This document shows positions 7,081-15,047 of a DNA stretch of 64,000 nt, in pieces; within the stretch, counting starts at the first letter, position 1, and every line of letters starts with the position of its first letter. The translations under genes and the position numbers were made by a program. Under the pieces are notes generated by a model, which saw only the letters and a program-made list of their open reading frames with translations, was not told the DNA's origin and did no database searches. The DNA comes from Streptomyces sp. NBC_01304. Lineage in GTDB: Bacteria; Actinomycetota; Actinomycetes; Streptomycetales; Streptomycetaceae. The DNA is taken from NCBI RefSeq assembly GCF_035975855.1, contig NZ_CP109055.1:3224001-3288000 (forward strand), written 5' to 3'.

Positions 7081-8205
7081 TCAGGGGTGCAGCGCGGGCG
7101 GAACGTTCGCCAGCAGGCCGTCAGCGCTTTCGGCCTGACGGCCGACCCGGATGGGGTCGGGGGCGCTCCAGGTGCCCAGGGACGTTTCGGCGGTGATTCC
7201 GGGTCCGAAGCCGGCCAGCAGACCGCGGGCTCCTTCGGGCAGGCCCTCGTCGAACTGGCGGCGCAGGGCGTCGAAGACGACTGCGGAGGCGATGTTGCCG
7301 TATTCGGTGAGCGTGGCCCGGCTGTGCCTGAAGGCGACCGACGGCACCATCAGGTAGCGGGACAGGTCGTCCAGGATCCGTGGCCCGCCGGCGTGGATGA
7401 TGTAGAAGTCCAGGCGCGAGGCGTCCCAGTTGTGCGCGTTCGCCAGGTCGTGCAGAGCCGGGGCGAGCACGGACATGGTGCCCGGCACCCGCCGGTCCAG
7501 GCGGAAGTGGAAGCCGGTCGCCTTCACCTCGTAGCGAATCCAGTCCGCGGTGTCCGGCACCAGGTGCGAGGCGCTGCGCACCAGCCGCATCCCCGAGCCG
7601 CCGCCGTCGCCGCGGACCACCGCGGCGGCGATCGCGTCGCCGAACAGGCCGTCGGACAGCAGCGAGCCGACATCGTTGTCGTCGGGCTGATAGCACAGCG
7701 AGCAGAACTCGCACGCCACGATCAGCACGTTGCTGCCGGGGTAGGCGCGGCAGAAGTCATGCGCCCGGTTGATCCCGGTGCCGCCGGCCGCGCAGCCCAG
7801 CTGCGCGATGGGAATCTGCCGGGTGTCACTGCGAAACCCCAGCTCGTTGATCATCCAGGCGGTCAGCGGCGGCATCGCGAAGCCCGTGCAGGACACGAAG
7901 ACGATCGCGTCTATGTCCCGAGCCGTCACCTCGGCCGACGACAGCGCCTGCTTCACCACATCCGGGATACGGATCTGGGCCTCGCGGATGTAGATGCGGT
8001 TGCGGGCCTCAAATCCTGGGTGCGACAACGTTGTCGCGATGGGCTGGATCAGGTGCCGCTTCGCGACACCCGTATTTTCGATCATCCGCAGGACCAGCGG
8101 CAGCTTCGGATGGTCGGGGTGGAGCCGGCGCGCGAGCGCCAGCGTTTCTTCCATCGAGATGGTGTTCTCCGGGACCCATACGGCGGGTCGGCACAGCACA
8201 GACAT
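7081..8205 (-). CDS. rppA: type III polyketide synthase, RppA-type THN synthase
   Basis: A 374-residue chalcone-synthase-like enzyme. The catalytic triad is complete: Cys138 in QLGCAAGG, His271 in IIHAGGPRILDD and Asn304 in EYGNIAS. Cys106 in VSCTGF, characteristic of RppA, is also present, as is CEFCSLCYQP. The whole length follows the Streptomyces griseus RppA pattern as I remember it. RppA condenses five malonyl-CoA units to 1,3,6,8-tetrahydroxynaphthalene, which oxidizes to flaviolin or melanin-like pigments. The ATG follows GAGGAAG. It is the first gene of a five-gene operon and the cargo of the inserted element. Confidence 0.93.
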   Translation of the reverse strand: MSVLCRPAVWVPENTISMEETLALARRLHPDHPKLPLVLRMIENTGVAKRHLIQPIATTLSHPGFEARNRIYIREAQIRIPDVVKQALSSAEVTARDIDAIVFVSCTGFAMPPLTAWMINELGFRSDTRQIPIAQLGCAAGGTGINRAHDFCRAYPGSNVLIVACEFCSLCYQPDDNDVGSLLSDGLFGDAIAAAVVRGDGGGSGMRLVRSASHLVPDTADWIRYEVKATGFHFRLDRRVPGTMSVLAPALHDLANAHNWDASRLDFYIIHAGGPRILDDLSRYLMVPSVAFRHSRATLTEYGNIASAVVFDALRRQFDEGLPEGARGLLAGFGPGITAETSLGTWSAPDPIRVGRQAESADGLLANVPPALHP

Positions 8206-8622
8206 GCGCGCACTTCCTCACGGTCACTTCACTTTGCGGAACCAGCCGTGGACTCGGGGAGGGCAACACGGCGCCATGCGCGCGGGGTTCACTGAACAGC
8301 AGCTCTCCAGCCTGCGGCGAAATGCCGGGGCGATTGCGCTGCTTGGTCAATCTCATGTTGGTTCACTGCGGCGAACGAGCAAAAGGGCGCATGGGGTAGC
8401 GCCTGAGGTGTTCAGGATCTACGAAGTGCGCTGGCGATCTACGAGGTGCGCGGTGGCGTAGACCAATCATGATGGTCATGGATCTGCTCAGTGAGAGCCG
8501 TGGGCGCCGTTGTTCACGCCGGGCGCCTCCGGCGCACCAATCTCCGACGATGCTTTACGAAACGGTCGTCAGCCAGCCGGGACCCTATGCGCCCCGTCAG
8601 TGCAGGCCCAACAAAGGGTGCG
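8206..8622. other. 417-bp gap: PKS operon promoter region
   Basis: No convincing gene is present; open frames here are fragments opposite the PKS gene. On the minus strand the gap must hold the promoter of the PKS operon, but I could not pick -35 and -10 boxes with confidence. A tandem repeat sits at 8416-8451. The right end of the gap is the 3' end of the zinc-ribbon recombinase gene. Confidence 0.5.
8416..8451. repeat. tandem 16-bp direct repeat upstream of the PKS operon
   Basis: GATCTACGAAGTGCGC (8416-8431) is repeated with one change, GATCTACGAGGTGCGC (8436-8451), at a 20-bp period, two helical turns. It lies about 210 bp before the PKS start, so it may be a regulator or recombinase binding site. 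Nothing else in the window matches it. Confidence 0.5.
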
Positions 8623-11130
8623 TCAACGGCGGGTGAGCTCTGCGGCGTACGCGGCTCCGAAGCCCTGGCTGACTCGTTGCCACTGGTCCGCGGTGGTCTG
8701 GTGGAATCCGAGCAGGCGGCTGATGACGTATGCGGGTAATTCCGAGGCGATCTCGATCAGCGCGGAGCGACGTGCCACTTGGCAGCGGATGCCCAGGGCC
8801 CTCAGACGTGCACCCAGGGAGTAGGGCGTCAGGGGCTGGCCGGGGTAGGCGCCGGGGAAGAGCCATGGGGACTCGTCGAGCGGCGCGGTGACAGCGCGGC
8901 CCTGACGTCGTCGTACGAGTTGGCGGATCAGGTCGTCCAGGGGCGGTGGCAGGATGACCGGCTCGCTGCCGAGCTGCAGGGTCAAGGTGCTGTCCCGGTC
9001 GGTGACCTGATGGGTGGTGAGCCGGGTGATGCGGCCGGCGGGCTGGGCGAAGAGCAGCAGCAGGAGGCCGGCGGCCCGATCGACGGTATCCAGGGTGTCG
9101 TCGTGGATGAGGCGCCGGACCAAGTTCCAGCGGTGATCCTGCGCAATGACCTCCTGCCCGAAGTCGTTGGTGTAGGTGGGTGCTTCCAGCGGGCGGGTGT
9201 GTCCGCGCCGGCTGGTCCAGAGCAGGAAGCTGCGGATGAGCGTCCGATGGTGCGCACCCTCGTCCAGCCAGGCATCGAGCTGGTCCTGGGTGCACCCGGT
9301 CAGCGTGCTGCCCTGCTGGTGCAGCCAGTCAATGAAGCGCACCGCGGTCTTGATCTCGTGCCGGACTCCGACGATCTGTCCGTAGGTGACTGCCTTGGTG
9401 GTGGATCGTCGGCGCAGGCGGCGTAGCGGGCCCCATGTGATGTAGGTCCGCAGGATCTGCCGCTCGTCGAGGGCCTCGACACGGAAAAGGATCTTCGGCA
9501 GCCACGCCTCGAGTTGGGCGAGCAGTTCGTCCCGGGCCGGCAGGGCGCCGCCGGCGACCAGGGCTGCGCGCAGATGCCGTACGGGCACGGCGGGTTGGAG
9601 GGTGTCCAGGGTGTCGTGGGTGATCGGTCCGCTCCCCTCGGCCAAGGCCGTGAGGATCGCGTGGCGGGGAGAGGCGGGGCGAATCCACCGCAGTAGGGAG
9701 TGGGGCTTGGCTCGCAGCAGCGCGGCGAAGACCGGCTCGATCTCCGGCCGCATCCGGTGGCGGGATCCGGTCAGGACACTGCGCAGGCGCTGGCGGGCCA
9801 CGCAGGCGCCGCACCGGCCTCGATCGTACGGCTGCTCCACGGTGCCGCACTCGGTGCAGGGTCTGCGGGCCGCGGGATGTTTGCTCCAGCAGTGCCGGCA
9901 CAGTGGCTCACCGTCCGGACTACGGCTGCTGATGCGGCGGAGCCTGCCGCAGCCCGAGCACGGCACCGGCGTTTGTCCGCAGTGCCCGCACAGCGGACGG
10001 CCCTCTGGCGTTCGGGAGTTGACGCGCCGCGCGCCGCCGCAGCCGACGCATATCTCGCGCGGCTTCGCCTTCTCCGAACAGGGCTTGCACAGGGGTGCGG
10101 GGCTCTTCGCGAAATGGCAGGGCGCCGTGCAGCCGCAGCCTGAGCAGACGGATTCTGGTAGCTGGCGGCATCCGCCGCACAAAGCCCCGTGCTGCGTTCG
10201 TTCCACCATGATCCGCATGGCGCCGCATTGGGCGCACGCTCTGTGGTTGAAGGGGTCGGTATGGCGGCAGCTCGCGCACAGGGGCGCACCGTCGTGGGTT
10301 CGGCCGCCCACCGGCCGGGACTTGCCGCACAAAGCGCACAGCTGGGGGCGGGAGGCGTGCCAGCACCGCATACAGCAGCGCAGTCCGTCCCGGCCGACCT
10401 CAAGTCGCACGGTCCGGTGGCAGATTGGGCAAGCGGGGATGGTAACGCCGACGGCTCCGAGGTCCACGAGCTCCTGCGCCAGGGCAGCCGTCTTGGGCGG
10501 GCCCAAGGCGCCCCTTCCCCGCAGAAGGTCGGGGATGTCCTCCAGGGCCCACAGCAGACGGCGCTGGCCGTTGCGGCGGCGCTCCACCGAACGGACCGCT
10601 TCACGGATCACCGCGCGATCGAGCCCGACTGACAGGGCACCGATCAACGTGACGATCGCCTCCAGCGGGTCCCGCCCGTCGTCGGGCGGGTGATTGCGGC
10701 ACCGCGGCCGGCCCTCGCGGTCGCGGCTGGCGAAGTCCTTGATGCCGCAGATGGCACAGGGGTTGGCGTGGTTGAGCCTGCGGCCCTGGCAGCGGCTGCA
10801 GATCCGCAGCCCGTTGCCCAGGCCGACCAGAGGGAGATCTTTGCGGCAGTCTCCGCACCGCGGTAACTCCAGTCGCTCGGCACCGTGTTCGCGTAAGGCC
10901 CGGATCAACCGCTCGATGGTCCGGGGCCCCTCGGGCCTGCCAGAAGTCAGCAGATCGGGGTCGGCTTGCAGCACCCGTGCCAGGTCACGGCGCTGCGGGC
11001 GCTTGCTGATCGCCGTCACCAGCACGGCCTCCACCGCGTGCTCGTCGAGTCCGGGCTCGATCTGGCGCACCGTCTCGACGATGACCGCTTCGGGCTCGGT
11101 GGCGTACCGCGGAAGTTCCTGACTGTCCAT
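8623..11130 (-). CDS. zinc-ribbon tyrosine-recombinase-like protein
   Basis: An 835-residue protein. Residues about 90-430 hold a long series of CxxC pairs (CGDC, CSRC, CAIC, CPIC, CALC, CASC, CAQC, CSGC, CVGC, CGHC, CTEC, CGAC), i.e. several zinc ribbons. The C-terminal 350 residues resemble a XerD-like recombinase: a core-binding region, then AGLLLLLFAQPAGRITRL at the place of the first catalytic arginine. The later motifs are degraded: no clear HxxR, and LLGFHQTTADQWQ has Trp where the nucleophilic Tyr is expected. It is probably a DNA-binding partner of the active recombinase encoded upstream. It starts 9 bp after the XRE gene. Confidence 0.8.
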   Translation of the reverse strand: MDSQELPRYATEPEAVIVETVRQIEPGLDEHAVEAVLVTAISKRPQRRDLARVLQADPDLLTSGRPEGPRTIERLIRALREHGAERLELPRCGDCRKDLPLVGLGNGLRICSRCQGRRLNHANPCAICGIKDFASRDREGRPRCRNHPPDDGRDPLEAIVTLIGALSVGLDRAVIREAVRSVERRRNGQRRLLWALEDIPDLLRGRGALGPPKTAALAQELVDLGAVGVTIPACPICHRTVRLEVGRDGLRCCMRCWHASRPQLCALCGKSRPVGGRTHDGAPLCASCRHTDPFNHRACAQCGAMRIMVERTQHGALCGGCRQLPESVCSGCGCTAPCHFAKSPAPLCKPCSEKAKPREICVGCGGARRVNSRTPEGRPLCGHCGQTPVPCSGCGRLRRISSRSPDGEPLCRHCWSKHPAARRPCTECGTVEQPYDRGRCGACVARQRLRSVLTGSRHRMRPEIEPVFAALLRAKPHSLLRWIRPASPRHAILTALAEGSGPITHDTLDTLQPAVPVRHLRAALVAGGALPARDELLAQLEAWLPKILFRVEALDERQILRTYITWGPLRRLRRRSTTKAVTYGQIVGVRHEIKTAVRFIDWLHQQGSTLTGCTQDQLDAWLDEGAHHRTLIRSFLLWTSRRGHTRPLEAPTYTNDFGQEVIAQDHRWNLVRRLIHDDTLDTVDRAAGLLLLLFAQPAGRITRLTTHQVTDRDSTLTLQLGSEPVILPPPLDDLIRQLVRRRQGRAVTAPLDESPWLFPGAYPGQPLTPYSLGARLRALGIRCQVARRSALIEIASELPAYVISRLLGFHQTTADQWQRVSQGFGAAYAAELTRR

Positions 11131-11139
11131 GGCAGTTGT

Positions 11140-11466
11140 CTACTCGCGCACGATCCGGGCCCGCCGCGGGCGGAAATCACCGACCCCTGGATCACCATCT
11201 GCACCGGCTGCCGCTTCGCGGCGCCGCCCTGCGGCGGGTACGGGTTCGATCAGTTCGTCCATCGCGCAGCCGAGGATGTCGAGTAGCGCCATCAGCGTCT
11301 TGAGGCTGAGCCGTTCGGGCCGCTCCACCACCAGGCGGTAGGTCTGGCTGGGCGACAGATCGATGCCCCGTTCAGCCAGCAGGGGGCGCAAATCCGTGGT
11401 GGAGAACATCCCACGAGTAGCCATCACCTCCCGTAGATGCCAGCGGTAGTCCAGCTTCGCCGTCAC
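11140..11466 (-). CDS. XRE-family helix-turn-helix regulator
   Basis: A 108-residue protein with a Cro/C1-type DNA-binding domain at residues 8-75 (TDLRPLLAERGIDLSPSQTYRLV, then LSLKTLMALLDILGCAMDELI). The C-terminal tail is Ala/Arg-rich. It lies 9 bp after the integrase gene and 9 bp before the zinc-ribbon recombinase gene, so the three form one operon. It probably controls expression of the recombinases and may contribute to the recombination complex. Confidence 0.85.
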   Translation of the reverse strand: MTAKLDYRWHLREVMATRGMFSTTDLRPLLAERGIDLSPSQTYRLVVERPERLSLKTLMALLDILGCAMDELIEPVPAAGRRREAAAGADGDPGVGDFRPRRARIVRE

Positions 11467-11475
11467 GTCATCTCC

Positions 11476-12594
11476 CTACCGGCCGCCCTCAAGAGCACGG
11501 TCCAAGACCTTGCGCATCATCGTGTTCATGAAGTCCCCGCTGACCCCCGTGTAGATAGCGGTCGTGGAGGGGTGACGGTGGCCTACCTGACGTTGCACGA
11601 ACGCCGGGTCCGCGCCGTCCTCGATCTGATGGGTCACATGGCTGTGGCGCAGACAGTGCGGCACAAGATCCTTGTCCAACCCCAGCACATCACGGTAGTT
11701 GGCGAACCGTTCCTCGATCTCCCGGGCCTGCAACCGGCCTCCCCGCTCGGTCAGCCAGAGCGCCGGCTTCTCGCCCGCCGCCACATAGCGCGGGCGCGCG
11801 TTGGTCACGTAGTCCTCGACCGCCTCCACGGCCCAGGGCATGACGCTCAGCACCATGCGACGACGCGGTGGCGAGCCCTTGGTGCGCTTGCCGTAGCGGA
11901 CCTGCAGCGAGCCGAACCGGCCCAGCTCCGGCGCCTTGGCGTTGCGATAGAAGTCTGTGACGTCCAGCCGGGAGGTCTCCGTACACCGCAGCCCCCACCC
12001 GTATATCGCCTTGAACACCGTCGCATCGCGATACGCCGCCAGGGCCCCCTTGCGGCCCAGCCGGACCGCCCGTTCCACCTGCCCATCCGCATGGTCGAGG
12101 AAGAGCTGGATCTCCTCACGCGTCATCGGACGCCGGTCCGCGCCACCCTCGTAATCGACCAGGTGCGCAGCGGTGTTCCACTCGTGGCAGACCTGAACGG
12201 GGTGCGTACCAAAACGGGCCTCGCACTCCTGCGGCCACTGGTAGTGCGGCGAGGTGATGTAGTCGCAGAACAGTCGCACCGCGGTCTGATAGCTGCGGAT
12301 GGTCGACTCCGCCCGCTTCAACTCCGCGATCAGATACGTCGTCCACTCGTCGACGTCCGCCGCCGACCAGCACCACGGATAGGCGTTGGCAAACGTGCCG
12401 AAGGCCCGGACCACACGCTGCCGGTCAGAGACCGTCTTTTGCTGAAGCCGACGCCCGCCACGCTGCTGCCGGGCCCACCCCTCCAACATCGCCTCAAGCA
12501 CAGCGTCTTCAGGGTGAAGCAGCGCGACGCCATCCAGCAGGACCAGCCGCGCCGAAGCATCGCTCATTCCCGTTCGCGGCACGCGCACCCCCAC
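11476..12594 (-). CDS. tyrosine recombinase / integrase
   Basis: A 372-residue phage-type integrase with all catalytic residues: Arg203 in GWGLRCTE, Lys236 or Lys239 in YGKRTKG, His313 and Arg316 in HCLRHSH, His339 in GHRH and Tyr348 in AIYTGVS. Residues 55-125 form the SAM-like core-binding domain. It sits at the right edge of the inserted element, facing inward, with its promoter in 12595-12740, as integrases next to their attachment site usually do. The start is either GTG at 12594 or ATG at 12567. It is the likely catalyst of integration and excision of the 8.7-kb element. Confidence 0.92.
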   Translation of the reverse strand: MGVRVPRTGMSDASARLVLLDGVALLHPEDAVLEAMLEGWARQQRGGRRLQQKTVSDRQRVVRAFGTFANAYPWCWSAADVDEWTTYLIAELKRAESTIRSYQTAVRLFCDYITSPHYQWPQECEARFGTHPVQVCHEWNTAAHLVDYEGGADRRPMTREEIQLFLDHADGQVERAVRLGRKGALAAYRDATVFKAIYGWGLRCTETSRLDVTDFYRNAKAPELGRFGSLQVRYGKRTKGSPPRRRMVLSVMPWAVEAVEDYVTNARPRYVAAGEKPALWLTERGGRLQAREIEERFANYRDVLGLDKDLVPHCLRHSHVTHQIEDGADPAFVQRQVGHRHPSTTAIYTGVSGDFMNTMMRKVLDRALEGGR

Positions 12595-12742
12595 TATCGA
12601 GTGCTCGAATCATGCATCAAATGCAATCAGTTGTGTAAAGGGCCAGGCCAAGGGTTCTTACTCAGCAGTGAGTTGAGTGGAACGACGCTACAGGTCACCA
12701 GGTCGCAGTTCCGGGGATCATGCAGCAGATGCAATTGCCCGG

Positions 12743-13018
12743 GGTTCGAAGGTCTTCGACGCGATGCTCTCCTGCCCCTCGTACCAGGTGGCTTCGGGCA
12801 GCACCGTTGTCGACATGGGCACCGAGAAGACGGCCGCGCCGGACCTGGGCGACGACCAGTGGAGCCAGCTGCTCACCTTCTCCGCCGGCGGACAGCGCAC
12901 CGTCGTCAAGCAGACGGCGATCCGCACCGGAAACGTCCTGGTCATCGTCTCTGGCTCGCCGGGCCTCGTGGACGCCCACCTGGACAAGGCGCTCGACAAG
13001 GCGCGCTCTGCAGAGTGA
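12743..13018 (+). pseudogene. lipoprotein gene, 3' part
   Basis: A 91-residue coding remnant in frame from GGT at 12743: GSKVFDAMLSCPSYQ, then two strands and a C-terminal helix (GLVDAHLDKALDKA). It has no start codon or ribosome binding site and continues the lipoprotein that stops at 4041; together they make a normal protein of about 230 residues. A GTG at 12677 opens the same frame, but its 22 extra residues are junk-like. A strong terminator follows at 13030. Excision of the insert would be expected to rebuild the gene. Confidence 0.8.
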
Positions 13019-13029
13019 GCCGAAAGCCC

Positions 13030-13069
13030 AAGGCCCCTGCCGCGAATGGCTATTCGTGGCAGGGGCCTT
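13030..13069 (+). terminator. intrinsic terminator after the lipoprotein gene
   Basis: The arms AAGGCCCCTGCC and GGCAGGGGCCTT pair perfectly. An inner GCGAAT / ATTCGT extends the stem to 18 bp with one G-U pair around a 4-nt loop. It begins 11 bp after the lipoprotein stop, fitting a factor-independent terminator for that gene. Confidence 0.8.
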
Positions 13070-13160
13070 CTGCGTGGTGGACACTGCGAGCCCGGCGTGA
13101 CGAGAGGCCCGCTACGCCGGGGGCGTCGACAAGCTCGAGCCGCCGGATCTCAGTACGGCA

Positions 13161-13203
13161 AAAAGGCCCGGTCGCCGAGCCGTAGAGACTCGACAACCGG
13201 GCA
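13161..13203 (-). terminator. intrinsic terminator for the minus-strand DUF317 operon
   Basis: Read on the minus strand, a stem starting GCCCGGTTGTCGAG and closing CTCGGCGACCGGGC (with a few mismatches) is followed by TTTTT. It lies 24 bp after the stop of the DUF317 gene at 13227, facing the lipoprotein terminator. Confidence 0.8.
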
Positions 13204-13226
13204 GAGGTTGCGGGCAGGGGCCATCG

Positions 13227-13994
13227 TCAGCTGCGGCGGACGACGGTGAGACGTTCCTCCGCGCCTTCGGGCAGCGTGCGGCGCGGTACCGGGCCGGGTG
13301 CGGCGAGCGAGGAGGCGAAGGCCGCGACCAGCTCGTGCGGGGCGCTCGCGCTGAAGCTCGCACACCACAGGTACGGCGCCCCGAGCACGGGTTCCGCCCA
13401 CGCCTGCCAGCCCAGCAGGTCATTGCGGGGGTCGGCGTCGTGGATGAGGGGCGGCAGCAACTCCAGCGAGACGTTCGTGGAGAAGCCGGGGTCGGTGGCG
13501 GTCGTACGCGGACGGTCAATGTCGCGCAGCCAGCCTCGGGCGCTGAGCGCGGTGAGCACCGCCTCGGCGTTCTCGAGCCCGGCATCGGGGGTCTCGCTGG
13601 CGTCGAGCGCGAGCAGGAAGTCGGTGAGCGCCTCGTGCGGTACGCCAGCGGTGAAGTACGCGTTCCACTCGGTCAGGGCCGAGGCAGGGTGCGGGCGGGC
13701 CGACAACTGCCAGGCCACCGGGAGGCCGCCCAGCTCGAACGGGTAGGCGGCGAGGATCCACTCGGCGCCGCGCAAGCCGTCGGGGCTCGTATAGAGCAGG
13801 GAGTTGCGGGACGTCGGCCACATCCGCCAACCGAGTCCGGTCAGAGTGTCGCCGATCCGCTCGGCGAGGACGCCATCGTCACCGGCCAGGTGGCGCGGGG
13901 TGACCCAGTACAGCGGGGCCGGCGAGGCGGAGTGGGAGGGATCGATGGGGTGGTGCGGGTGCAGGGGCGCCTCCGTCAGTTCGGGGTGAATCAC
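13227..13994 (-). CDS. DUF317 (SPDY) family protein
   Basis: A 255-residue protein with two DUF317-type repeats. The first has PLYWVTPRHLAGDD, the signature YTSPDG and WNAYFTAGVPHEALTDFLLALD. The second carries GAPYLWCASFSASAPHELVAAF. DUF317 proteins are found in many copies on Streptomyces plasmids and islands and have no known activity. The GTG start overlaps the stop of the upstream 100-residue gene (GTGA). Six other DUF317 genes occur in the window. Confidence 0.82.
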   Translation of the reverse strand: MIHPELTEAPLHPHHPIDPSHSASPAPLYWVTPRHLAGDDGVLAERIGDTLTGLGWRMWPTSRNSLLYTSPDGLRGAEWILAAYPFELGGLPVAWQLSARPHPASALTEWNAYFTAGVPHEALTDFLLALDASETPDAGLENAEAVLTALSARGWLRDIDRPRTTATDPGFSTNVSLELLPPLIHDADPRNDLLGWQAWAEPVLGAPYLWCASFSASAPHELVAAFASSLAAPGPVPRRTLPEGAEERLTVVRRS

Positions 13995-14293
13995 TGGCCG
14001 TTGTTCGGCCCGGTCGCGCCGCGTCGGCGGCGCGGGGGTGCCTCGATCGGACCCTGCCAGGTCAGAGCGACGGCCACGGCGGGTGGCAGGGGGCCGAACT
14101 GCTCGGCCTCCGGGGACTCGGCGATGTAGACCATCGGCCGGCCATGCTCGTCCACCGCCTTCTCCACACCGCCCAGGCGGTGGGCCATGGGGAAGAAGGG
14201 GTTGATGGCGAGACGAACGGGCGTGTCGCGGTCGCAGGTGGACAGCAGGTCGCGAAGGTCGCCGACGGTCATCTCGGACGAGTGCGGGTTCAA
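13991..14293 (-). CDS. small conserved hypothetical protein coupled to DUF317 gene
   Basis: A 100-residue protein starting at TTG 14293, seven bases after AGGAGAA. It contains MTVGDLRDLLSTCDRDTPVRLA, an arrangement seen in small Streptomyces proteins that accompany DUF317 genes, then VYIAESPEAEQFG and a basic tail. It overlaps the downstream DUF317 gene by four bases, so the two are co-translated. Function unknown. Confidence 0.7.
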   Translation of the reverse strand: MNPHSSEMTVGDLRDLLSTCDRDTPVRLAINPFFPMAHRLGGVEKAVDEHGRPMVYIAESPEAEQFGPLPPAVAVALTWQGPIEAPPRRRRGATGPNNGQ

Positions 14294-14376
14294 GGCGTTC
14301 TCCTAGCGATAGCGGACGAGGCCGCGAGAGCAGAGGCAGGGTACGCGGCGCGTATGGAGAGAAGGGGACGTGCCCG

Positions 14377-14748
14377 TCACGCCGGGCGGGACGTTGACAG
14401 GATCCGGGCGACGGCATCGGCCACGATCTCCGCCGGTGTGTCCGTGCTGAAGGCCATCCGGTAGCCGGGGACGTTCGCTGTGCCGGTGACGGCGATGACC
14501 CAGCCCTCGCCCGTCACCCAGTCCTCGTCCGCGCCGCCGGGCCGGCCGTTGGGGAAGTAGCCGAGGTAGAACCGGCCGTCGCGCGAGCTGACGTGGACGT
14601 CGGAGCGATCGTCGACGATGTGCGTGAAGTCGGCGTCCGAGAACTGGTCGATCACCTCCATCGCCTGGCCGGCACCGAGCTTCCAGGAGCGGAGCCGAAG
14701 GGCCGCGACCGTGGTGGCGAATCCGGGTTGCGCCGCATCCAATGCCAC
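14377..14748 (-). CDS. single-domain DUF317-like protein
   Basis: A 123-residue protein, about one DUF317 unit. It has SWKLGAGQAMEVIDQFSDADF, the SPDY-equivalent strand HVSSRDGRFYLGYFPNG and the closing helix TDTPAEIVADAVARIL. The start is chosen at GTG 14748, seven bases after GAGGTGA; the frame is open further upstream but has no coding character there. It is a separate transcript or the first gene of the small DUF317 operon (83-bp gap to the next gene). Function unknown. Confidence 0.7.
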   Translation of the reverse strand: MALDAAQPGFATTVAALRLRSWKLGAGQAMEVIDQFSDADFTHIVDDRSDVHVSSRDGRFYLGYFPNGRPGGADEDWVTGEGWVIAVTGTANVPGYRMAFSTDTPAEIVADAVARILSTSRPA

Positions 14749-15047
14749 AGCATCACCTCTCTGACCTGGGGTTTTCGGAAGGTCGTTCAGGTTGACATCC
14801 TGTTGCGGAGTCCACCAGTCCTTTCGGGATCTTTCCTGTCTGCCGCAGGCGAACTTGTCCTTGGACAGTGAAGCCAGTCGCCCTGTCATCCAATCGGGCG
14901 TTTGACACCGAACCCAGGCGTCACGCCCTCGTGCCGCTCCGACCGCCGTTGGCCGGTACCGCTGCGATCGGGGCGGTTGCGCCCCTGCTGAGCGCGGGGT
15001 GGGCGTGGCGGTTTCATCTCGCGCGCGAAGGGCGCTATGCGTGCGGC

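Larger units (their letters stand above)
4032..12742. mobile_element. 8.7-kb integrated element carrying recombinase trio and type III PKS operon
   Basis: The segment separates the two halves of one lipoprotein gene. All its genes are on the minus strand: at its right end a tyrosine recombinase, an XRE regulator and a zinc-ribbon recombinase-like protein, then five cargo genes. A short direct repeat GGGGATC lies near both ends (4032-4038 and 12713-12719), and a GGGGTTC stands at 12741. Simple recombination at these repeats does not restore the lipoprotein frame exactly, so the ends are approximate. No transposase-type terminal inverted repeats were seen. The gene trio recalls Tn554-like elements, which also use tyrosine recombinases and leave no target duplication. 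Confidence 0.72.

Noticed and set aside
4032..12719. GGGGATC direct repeat (4032 and 12713) as the exact attachment core
   Set aside because: Joining the flanks at this repeat puts the two lipoprotein halves out of frame and adds 24 extra bases, so it can only be near the true core.
12677..13018. A complete small gene from GTG 12677
   Set aside because: The first 22 residues are junk-like with no ribosome binding site; the rest is clearly the lipoprotein C-terminus.
14868..15047. A 60-residue N-terminal extension of the endonuclease VII-like protein from GTG 14868
   Set aside because: No ribosome binding site and poor protein character before ATG 15048.
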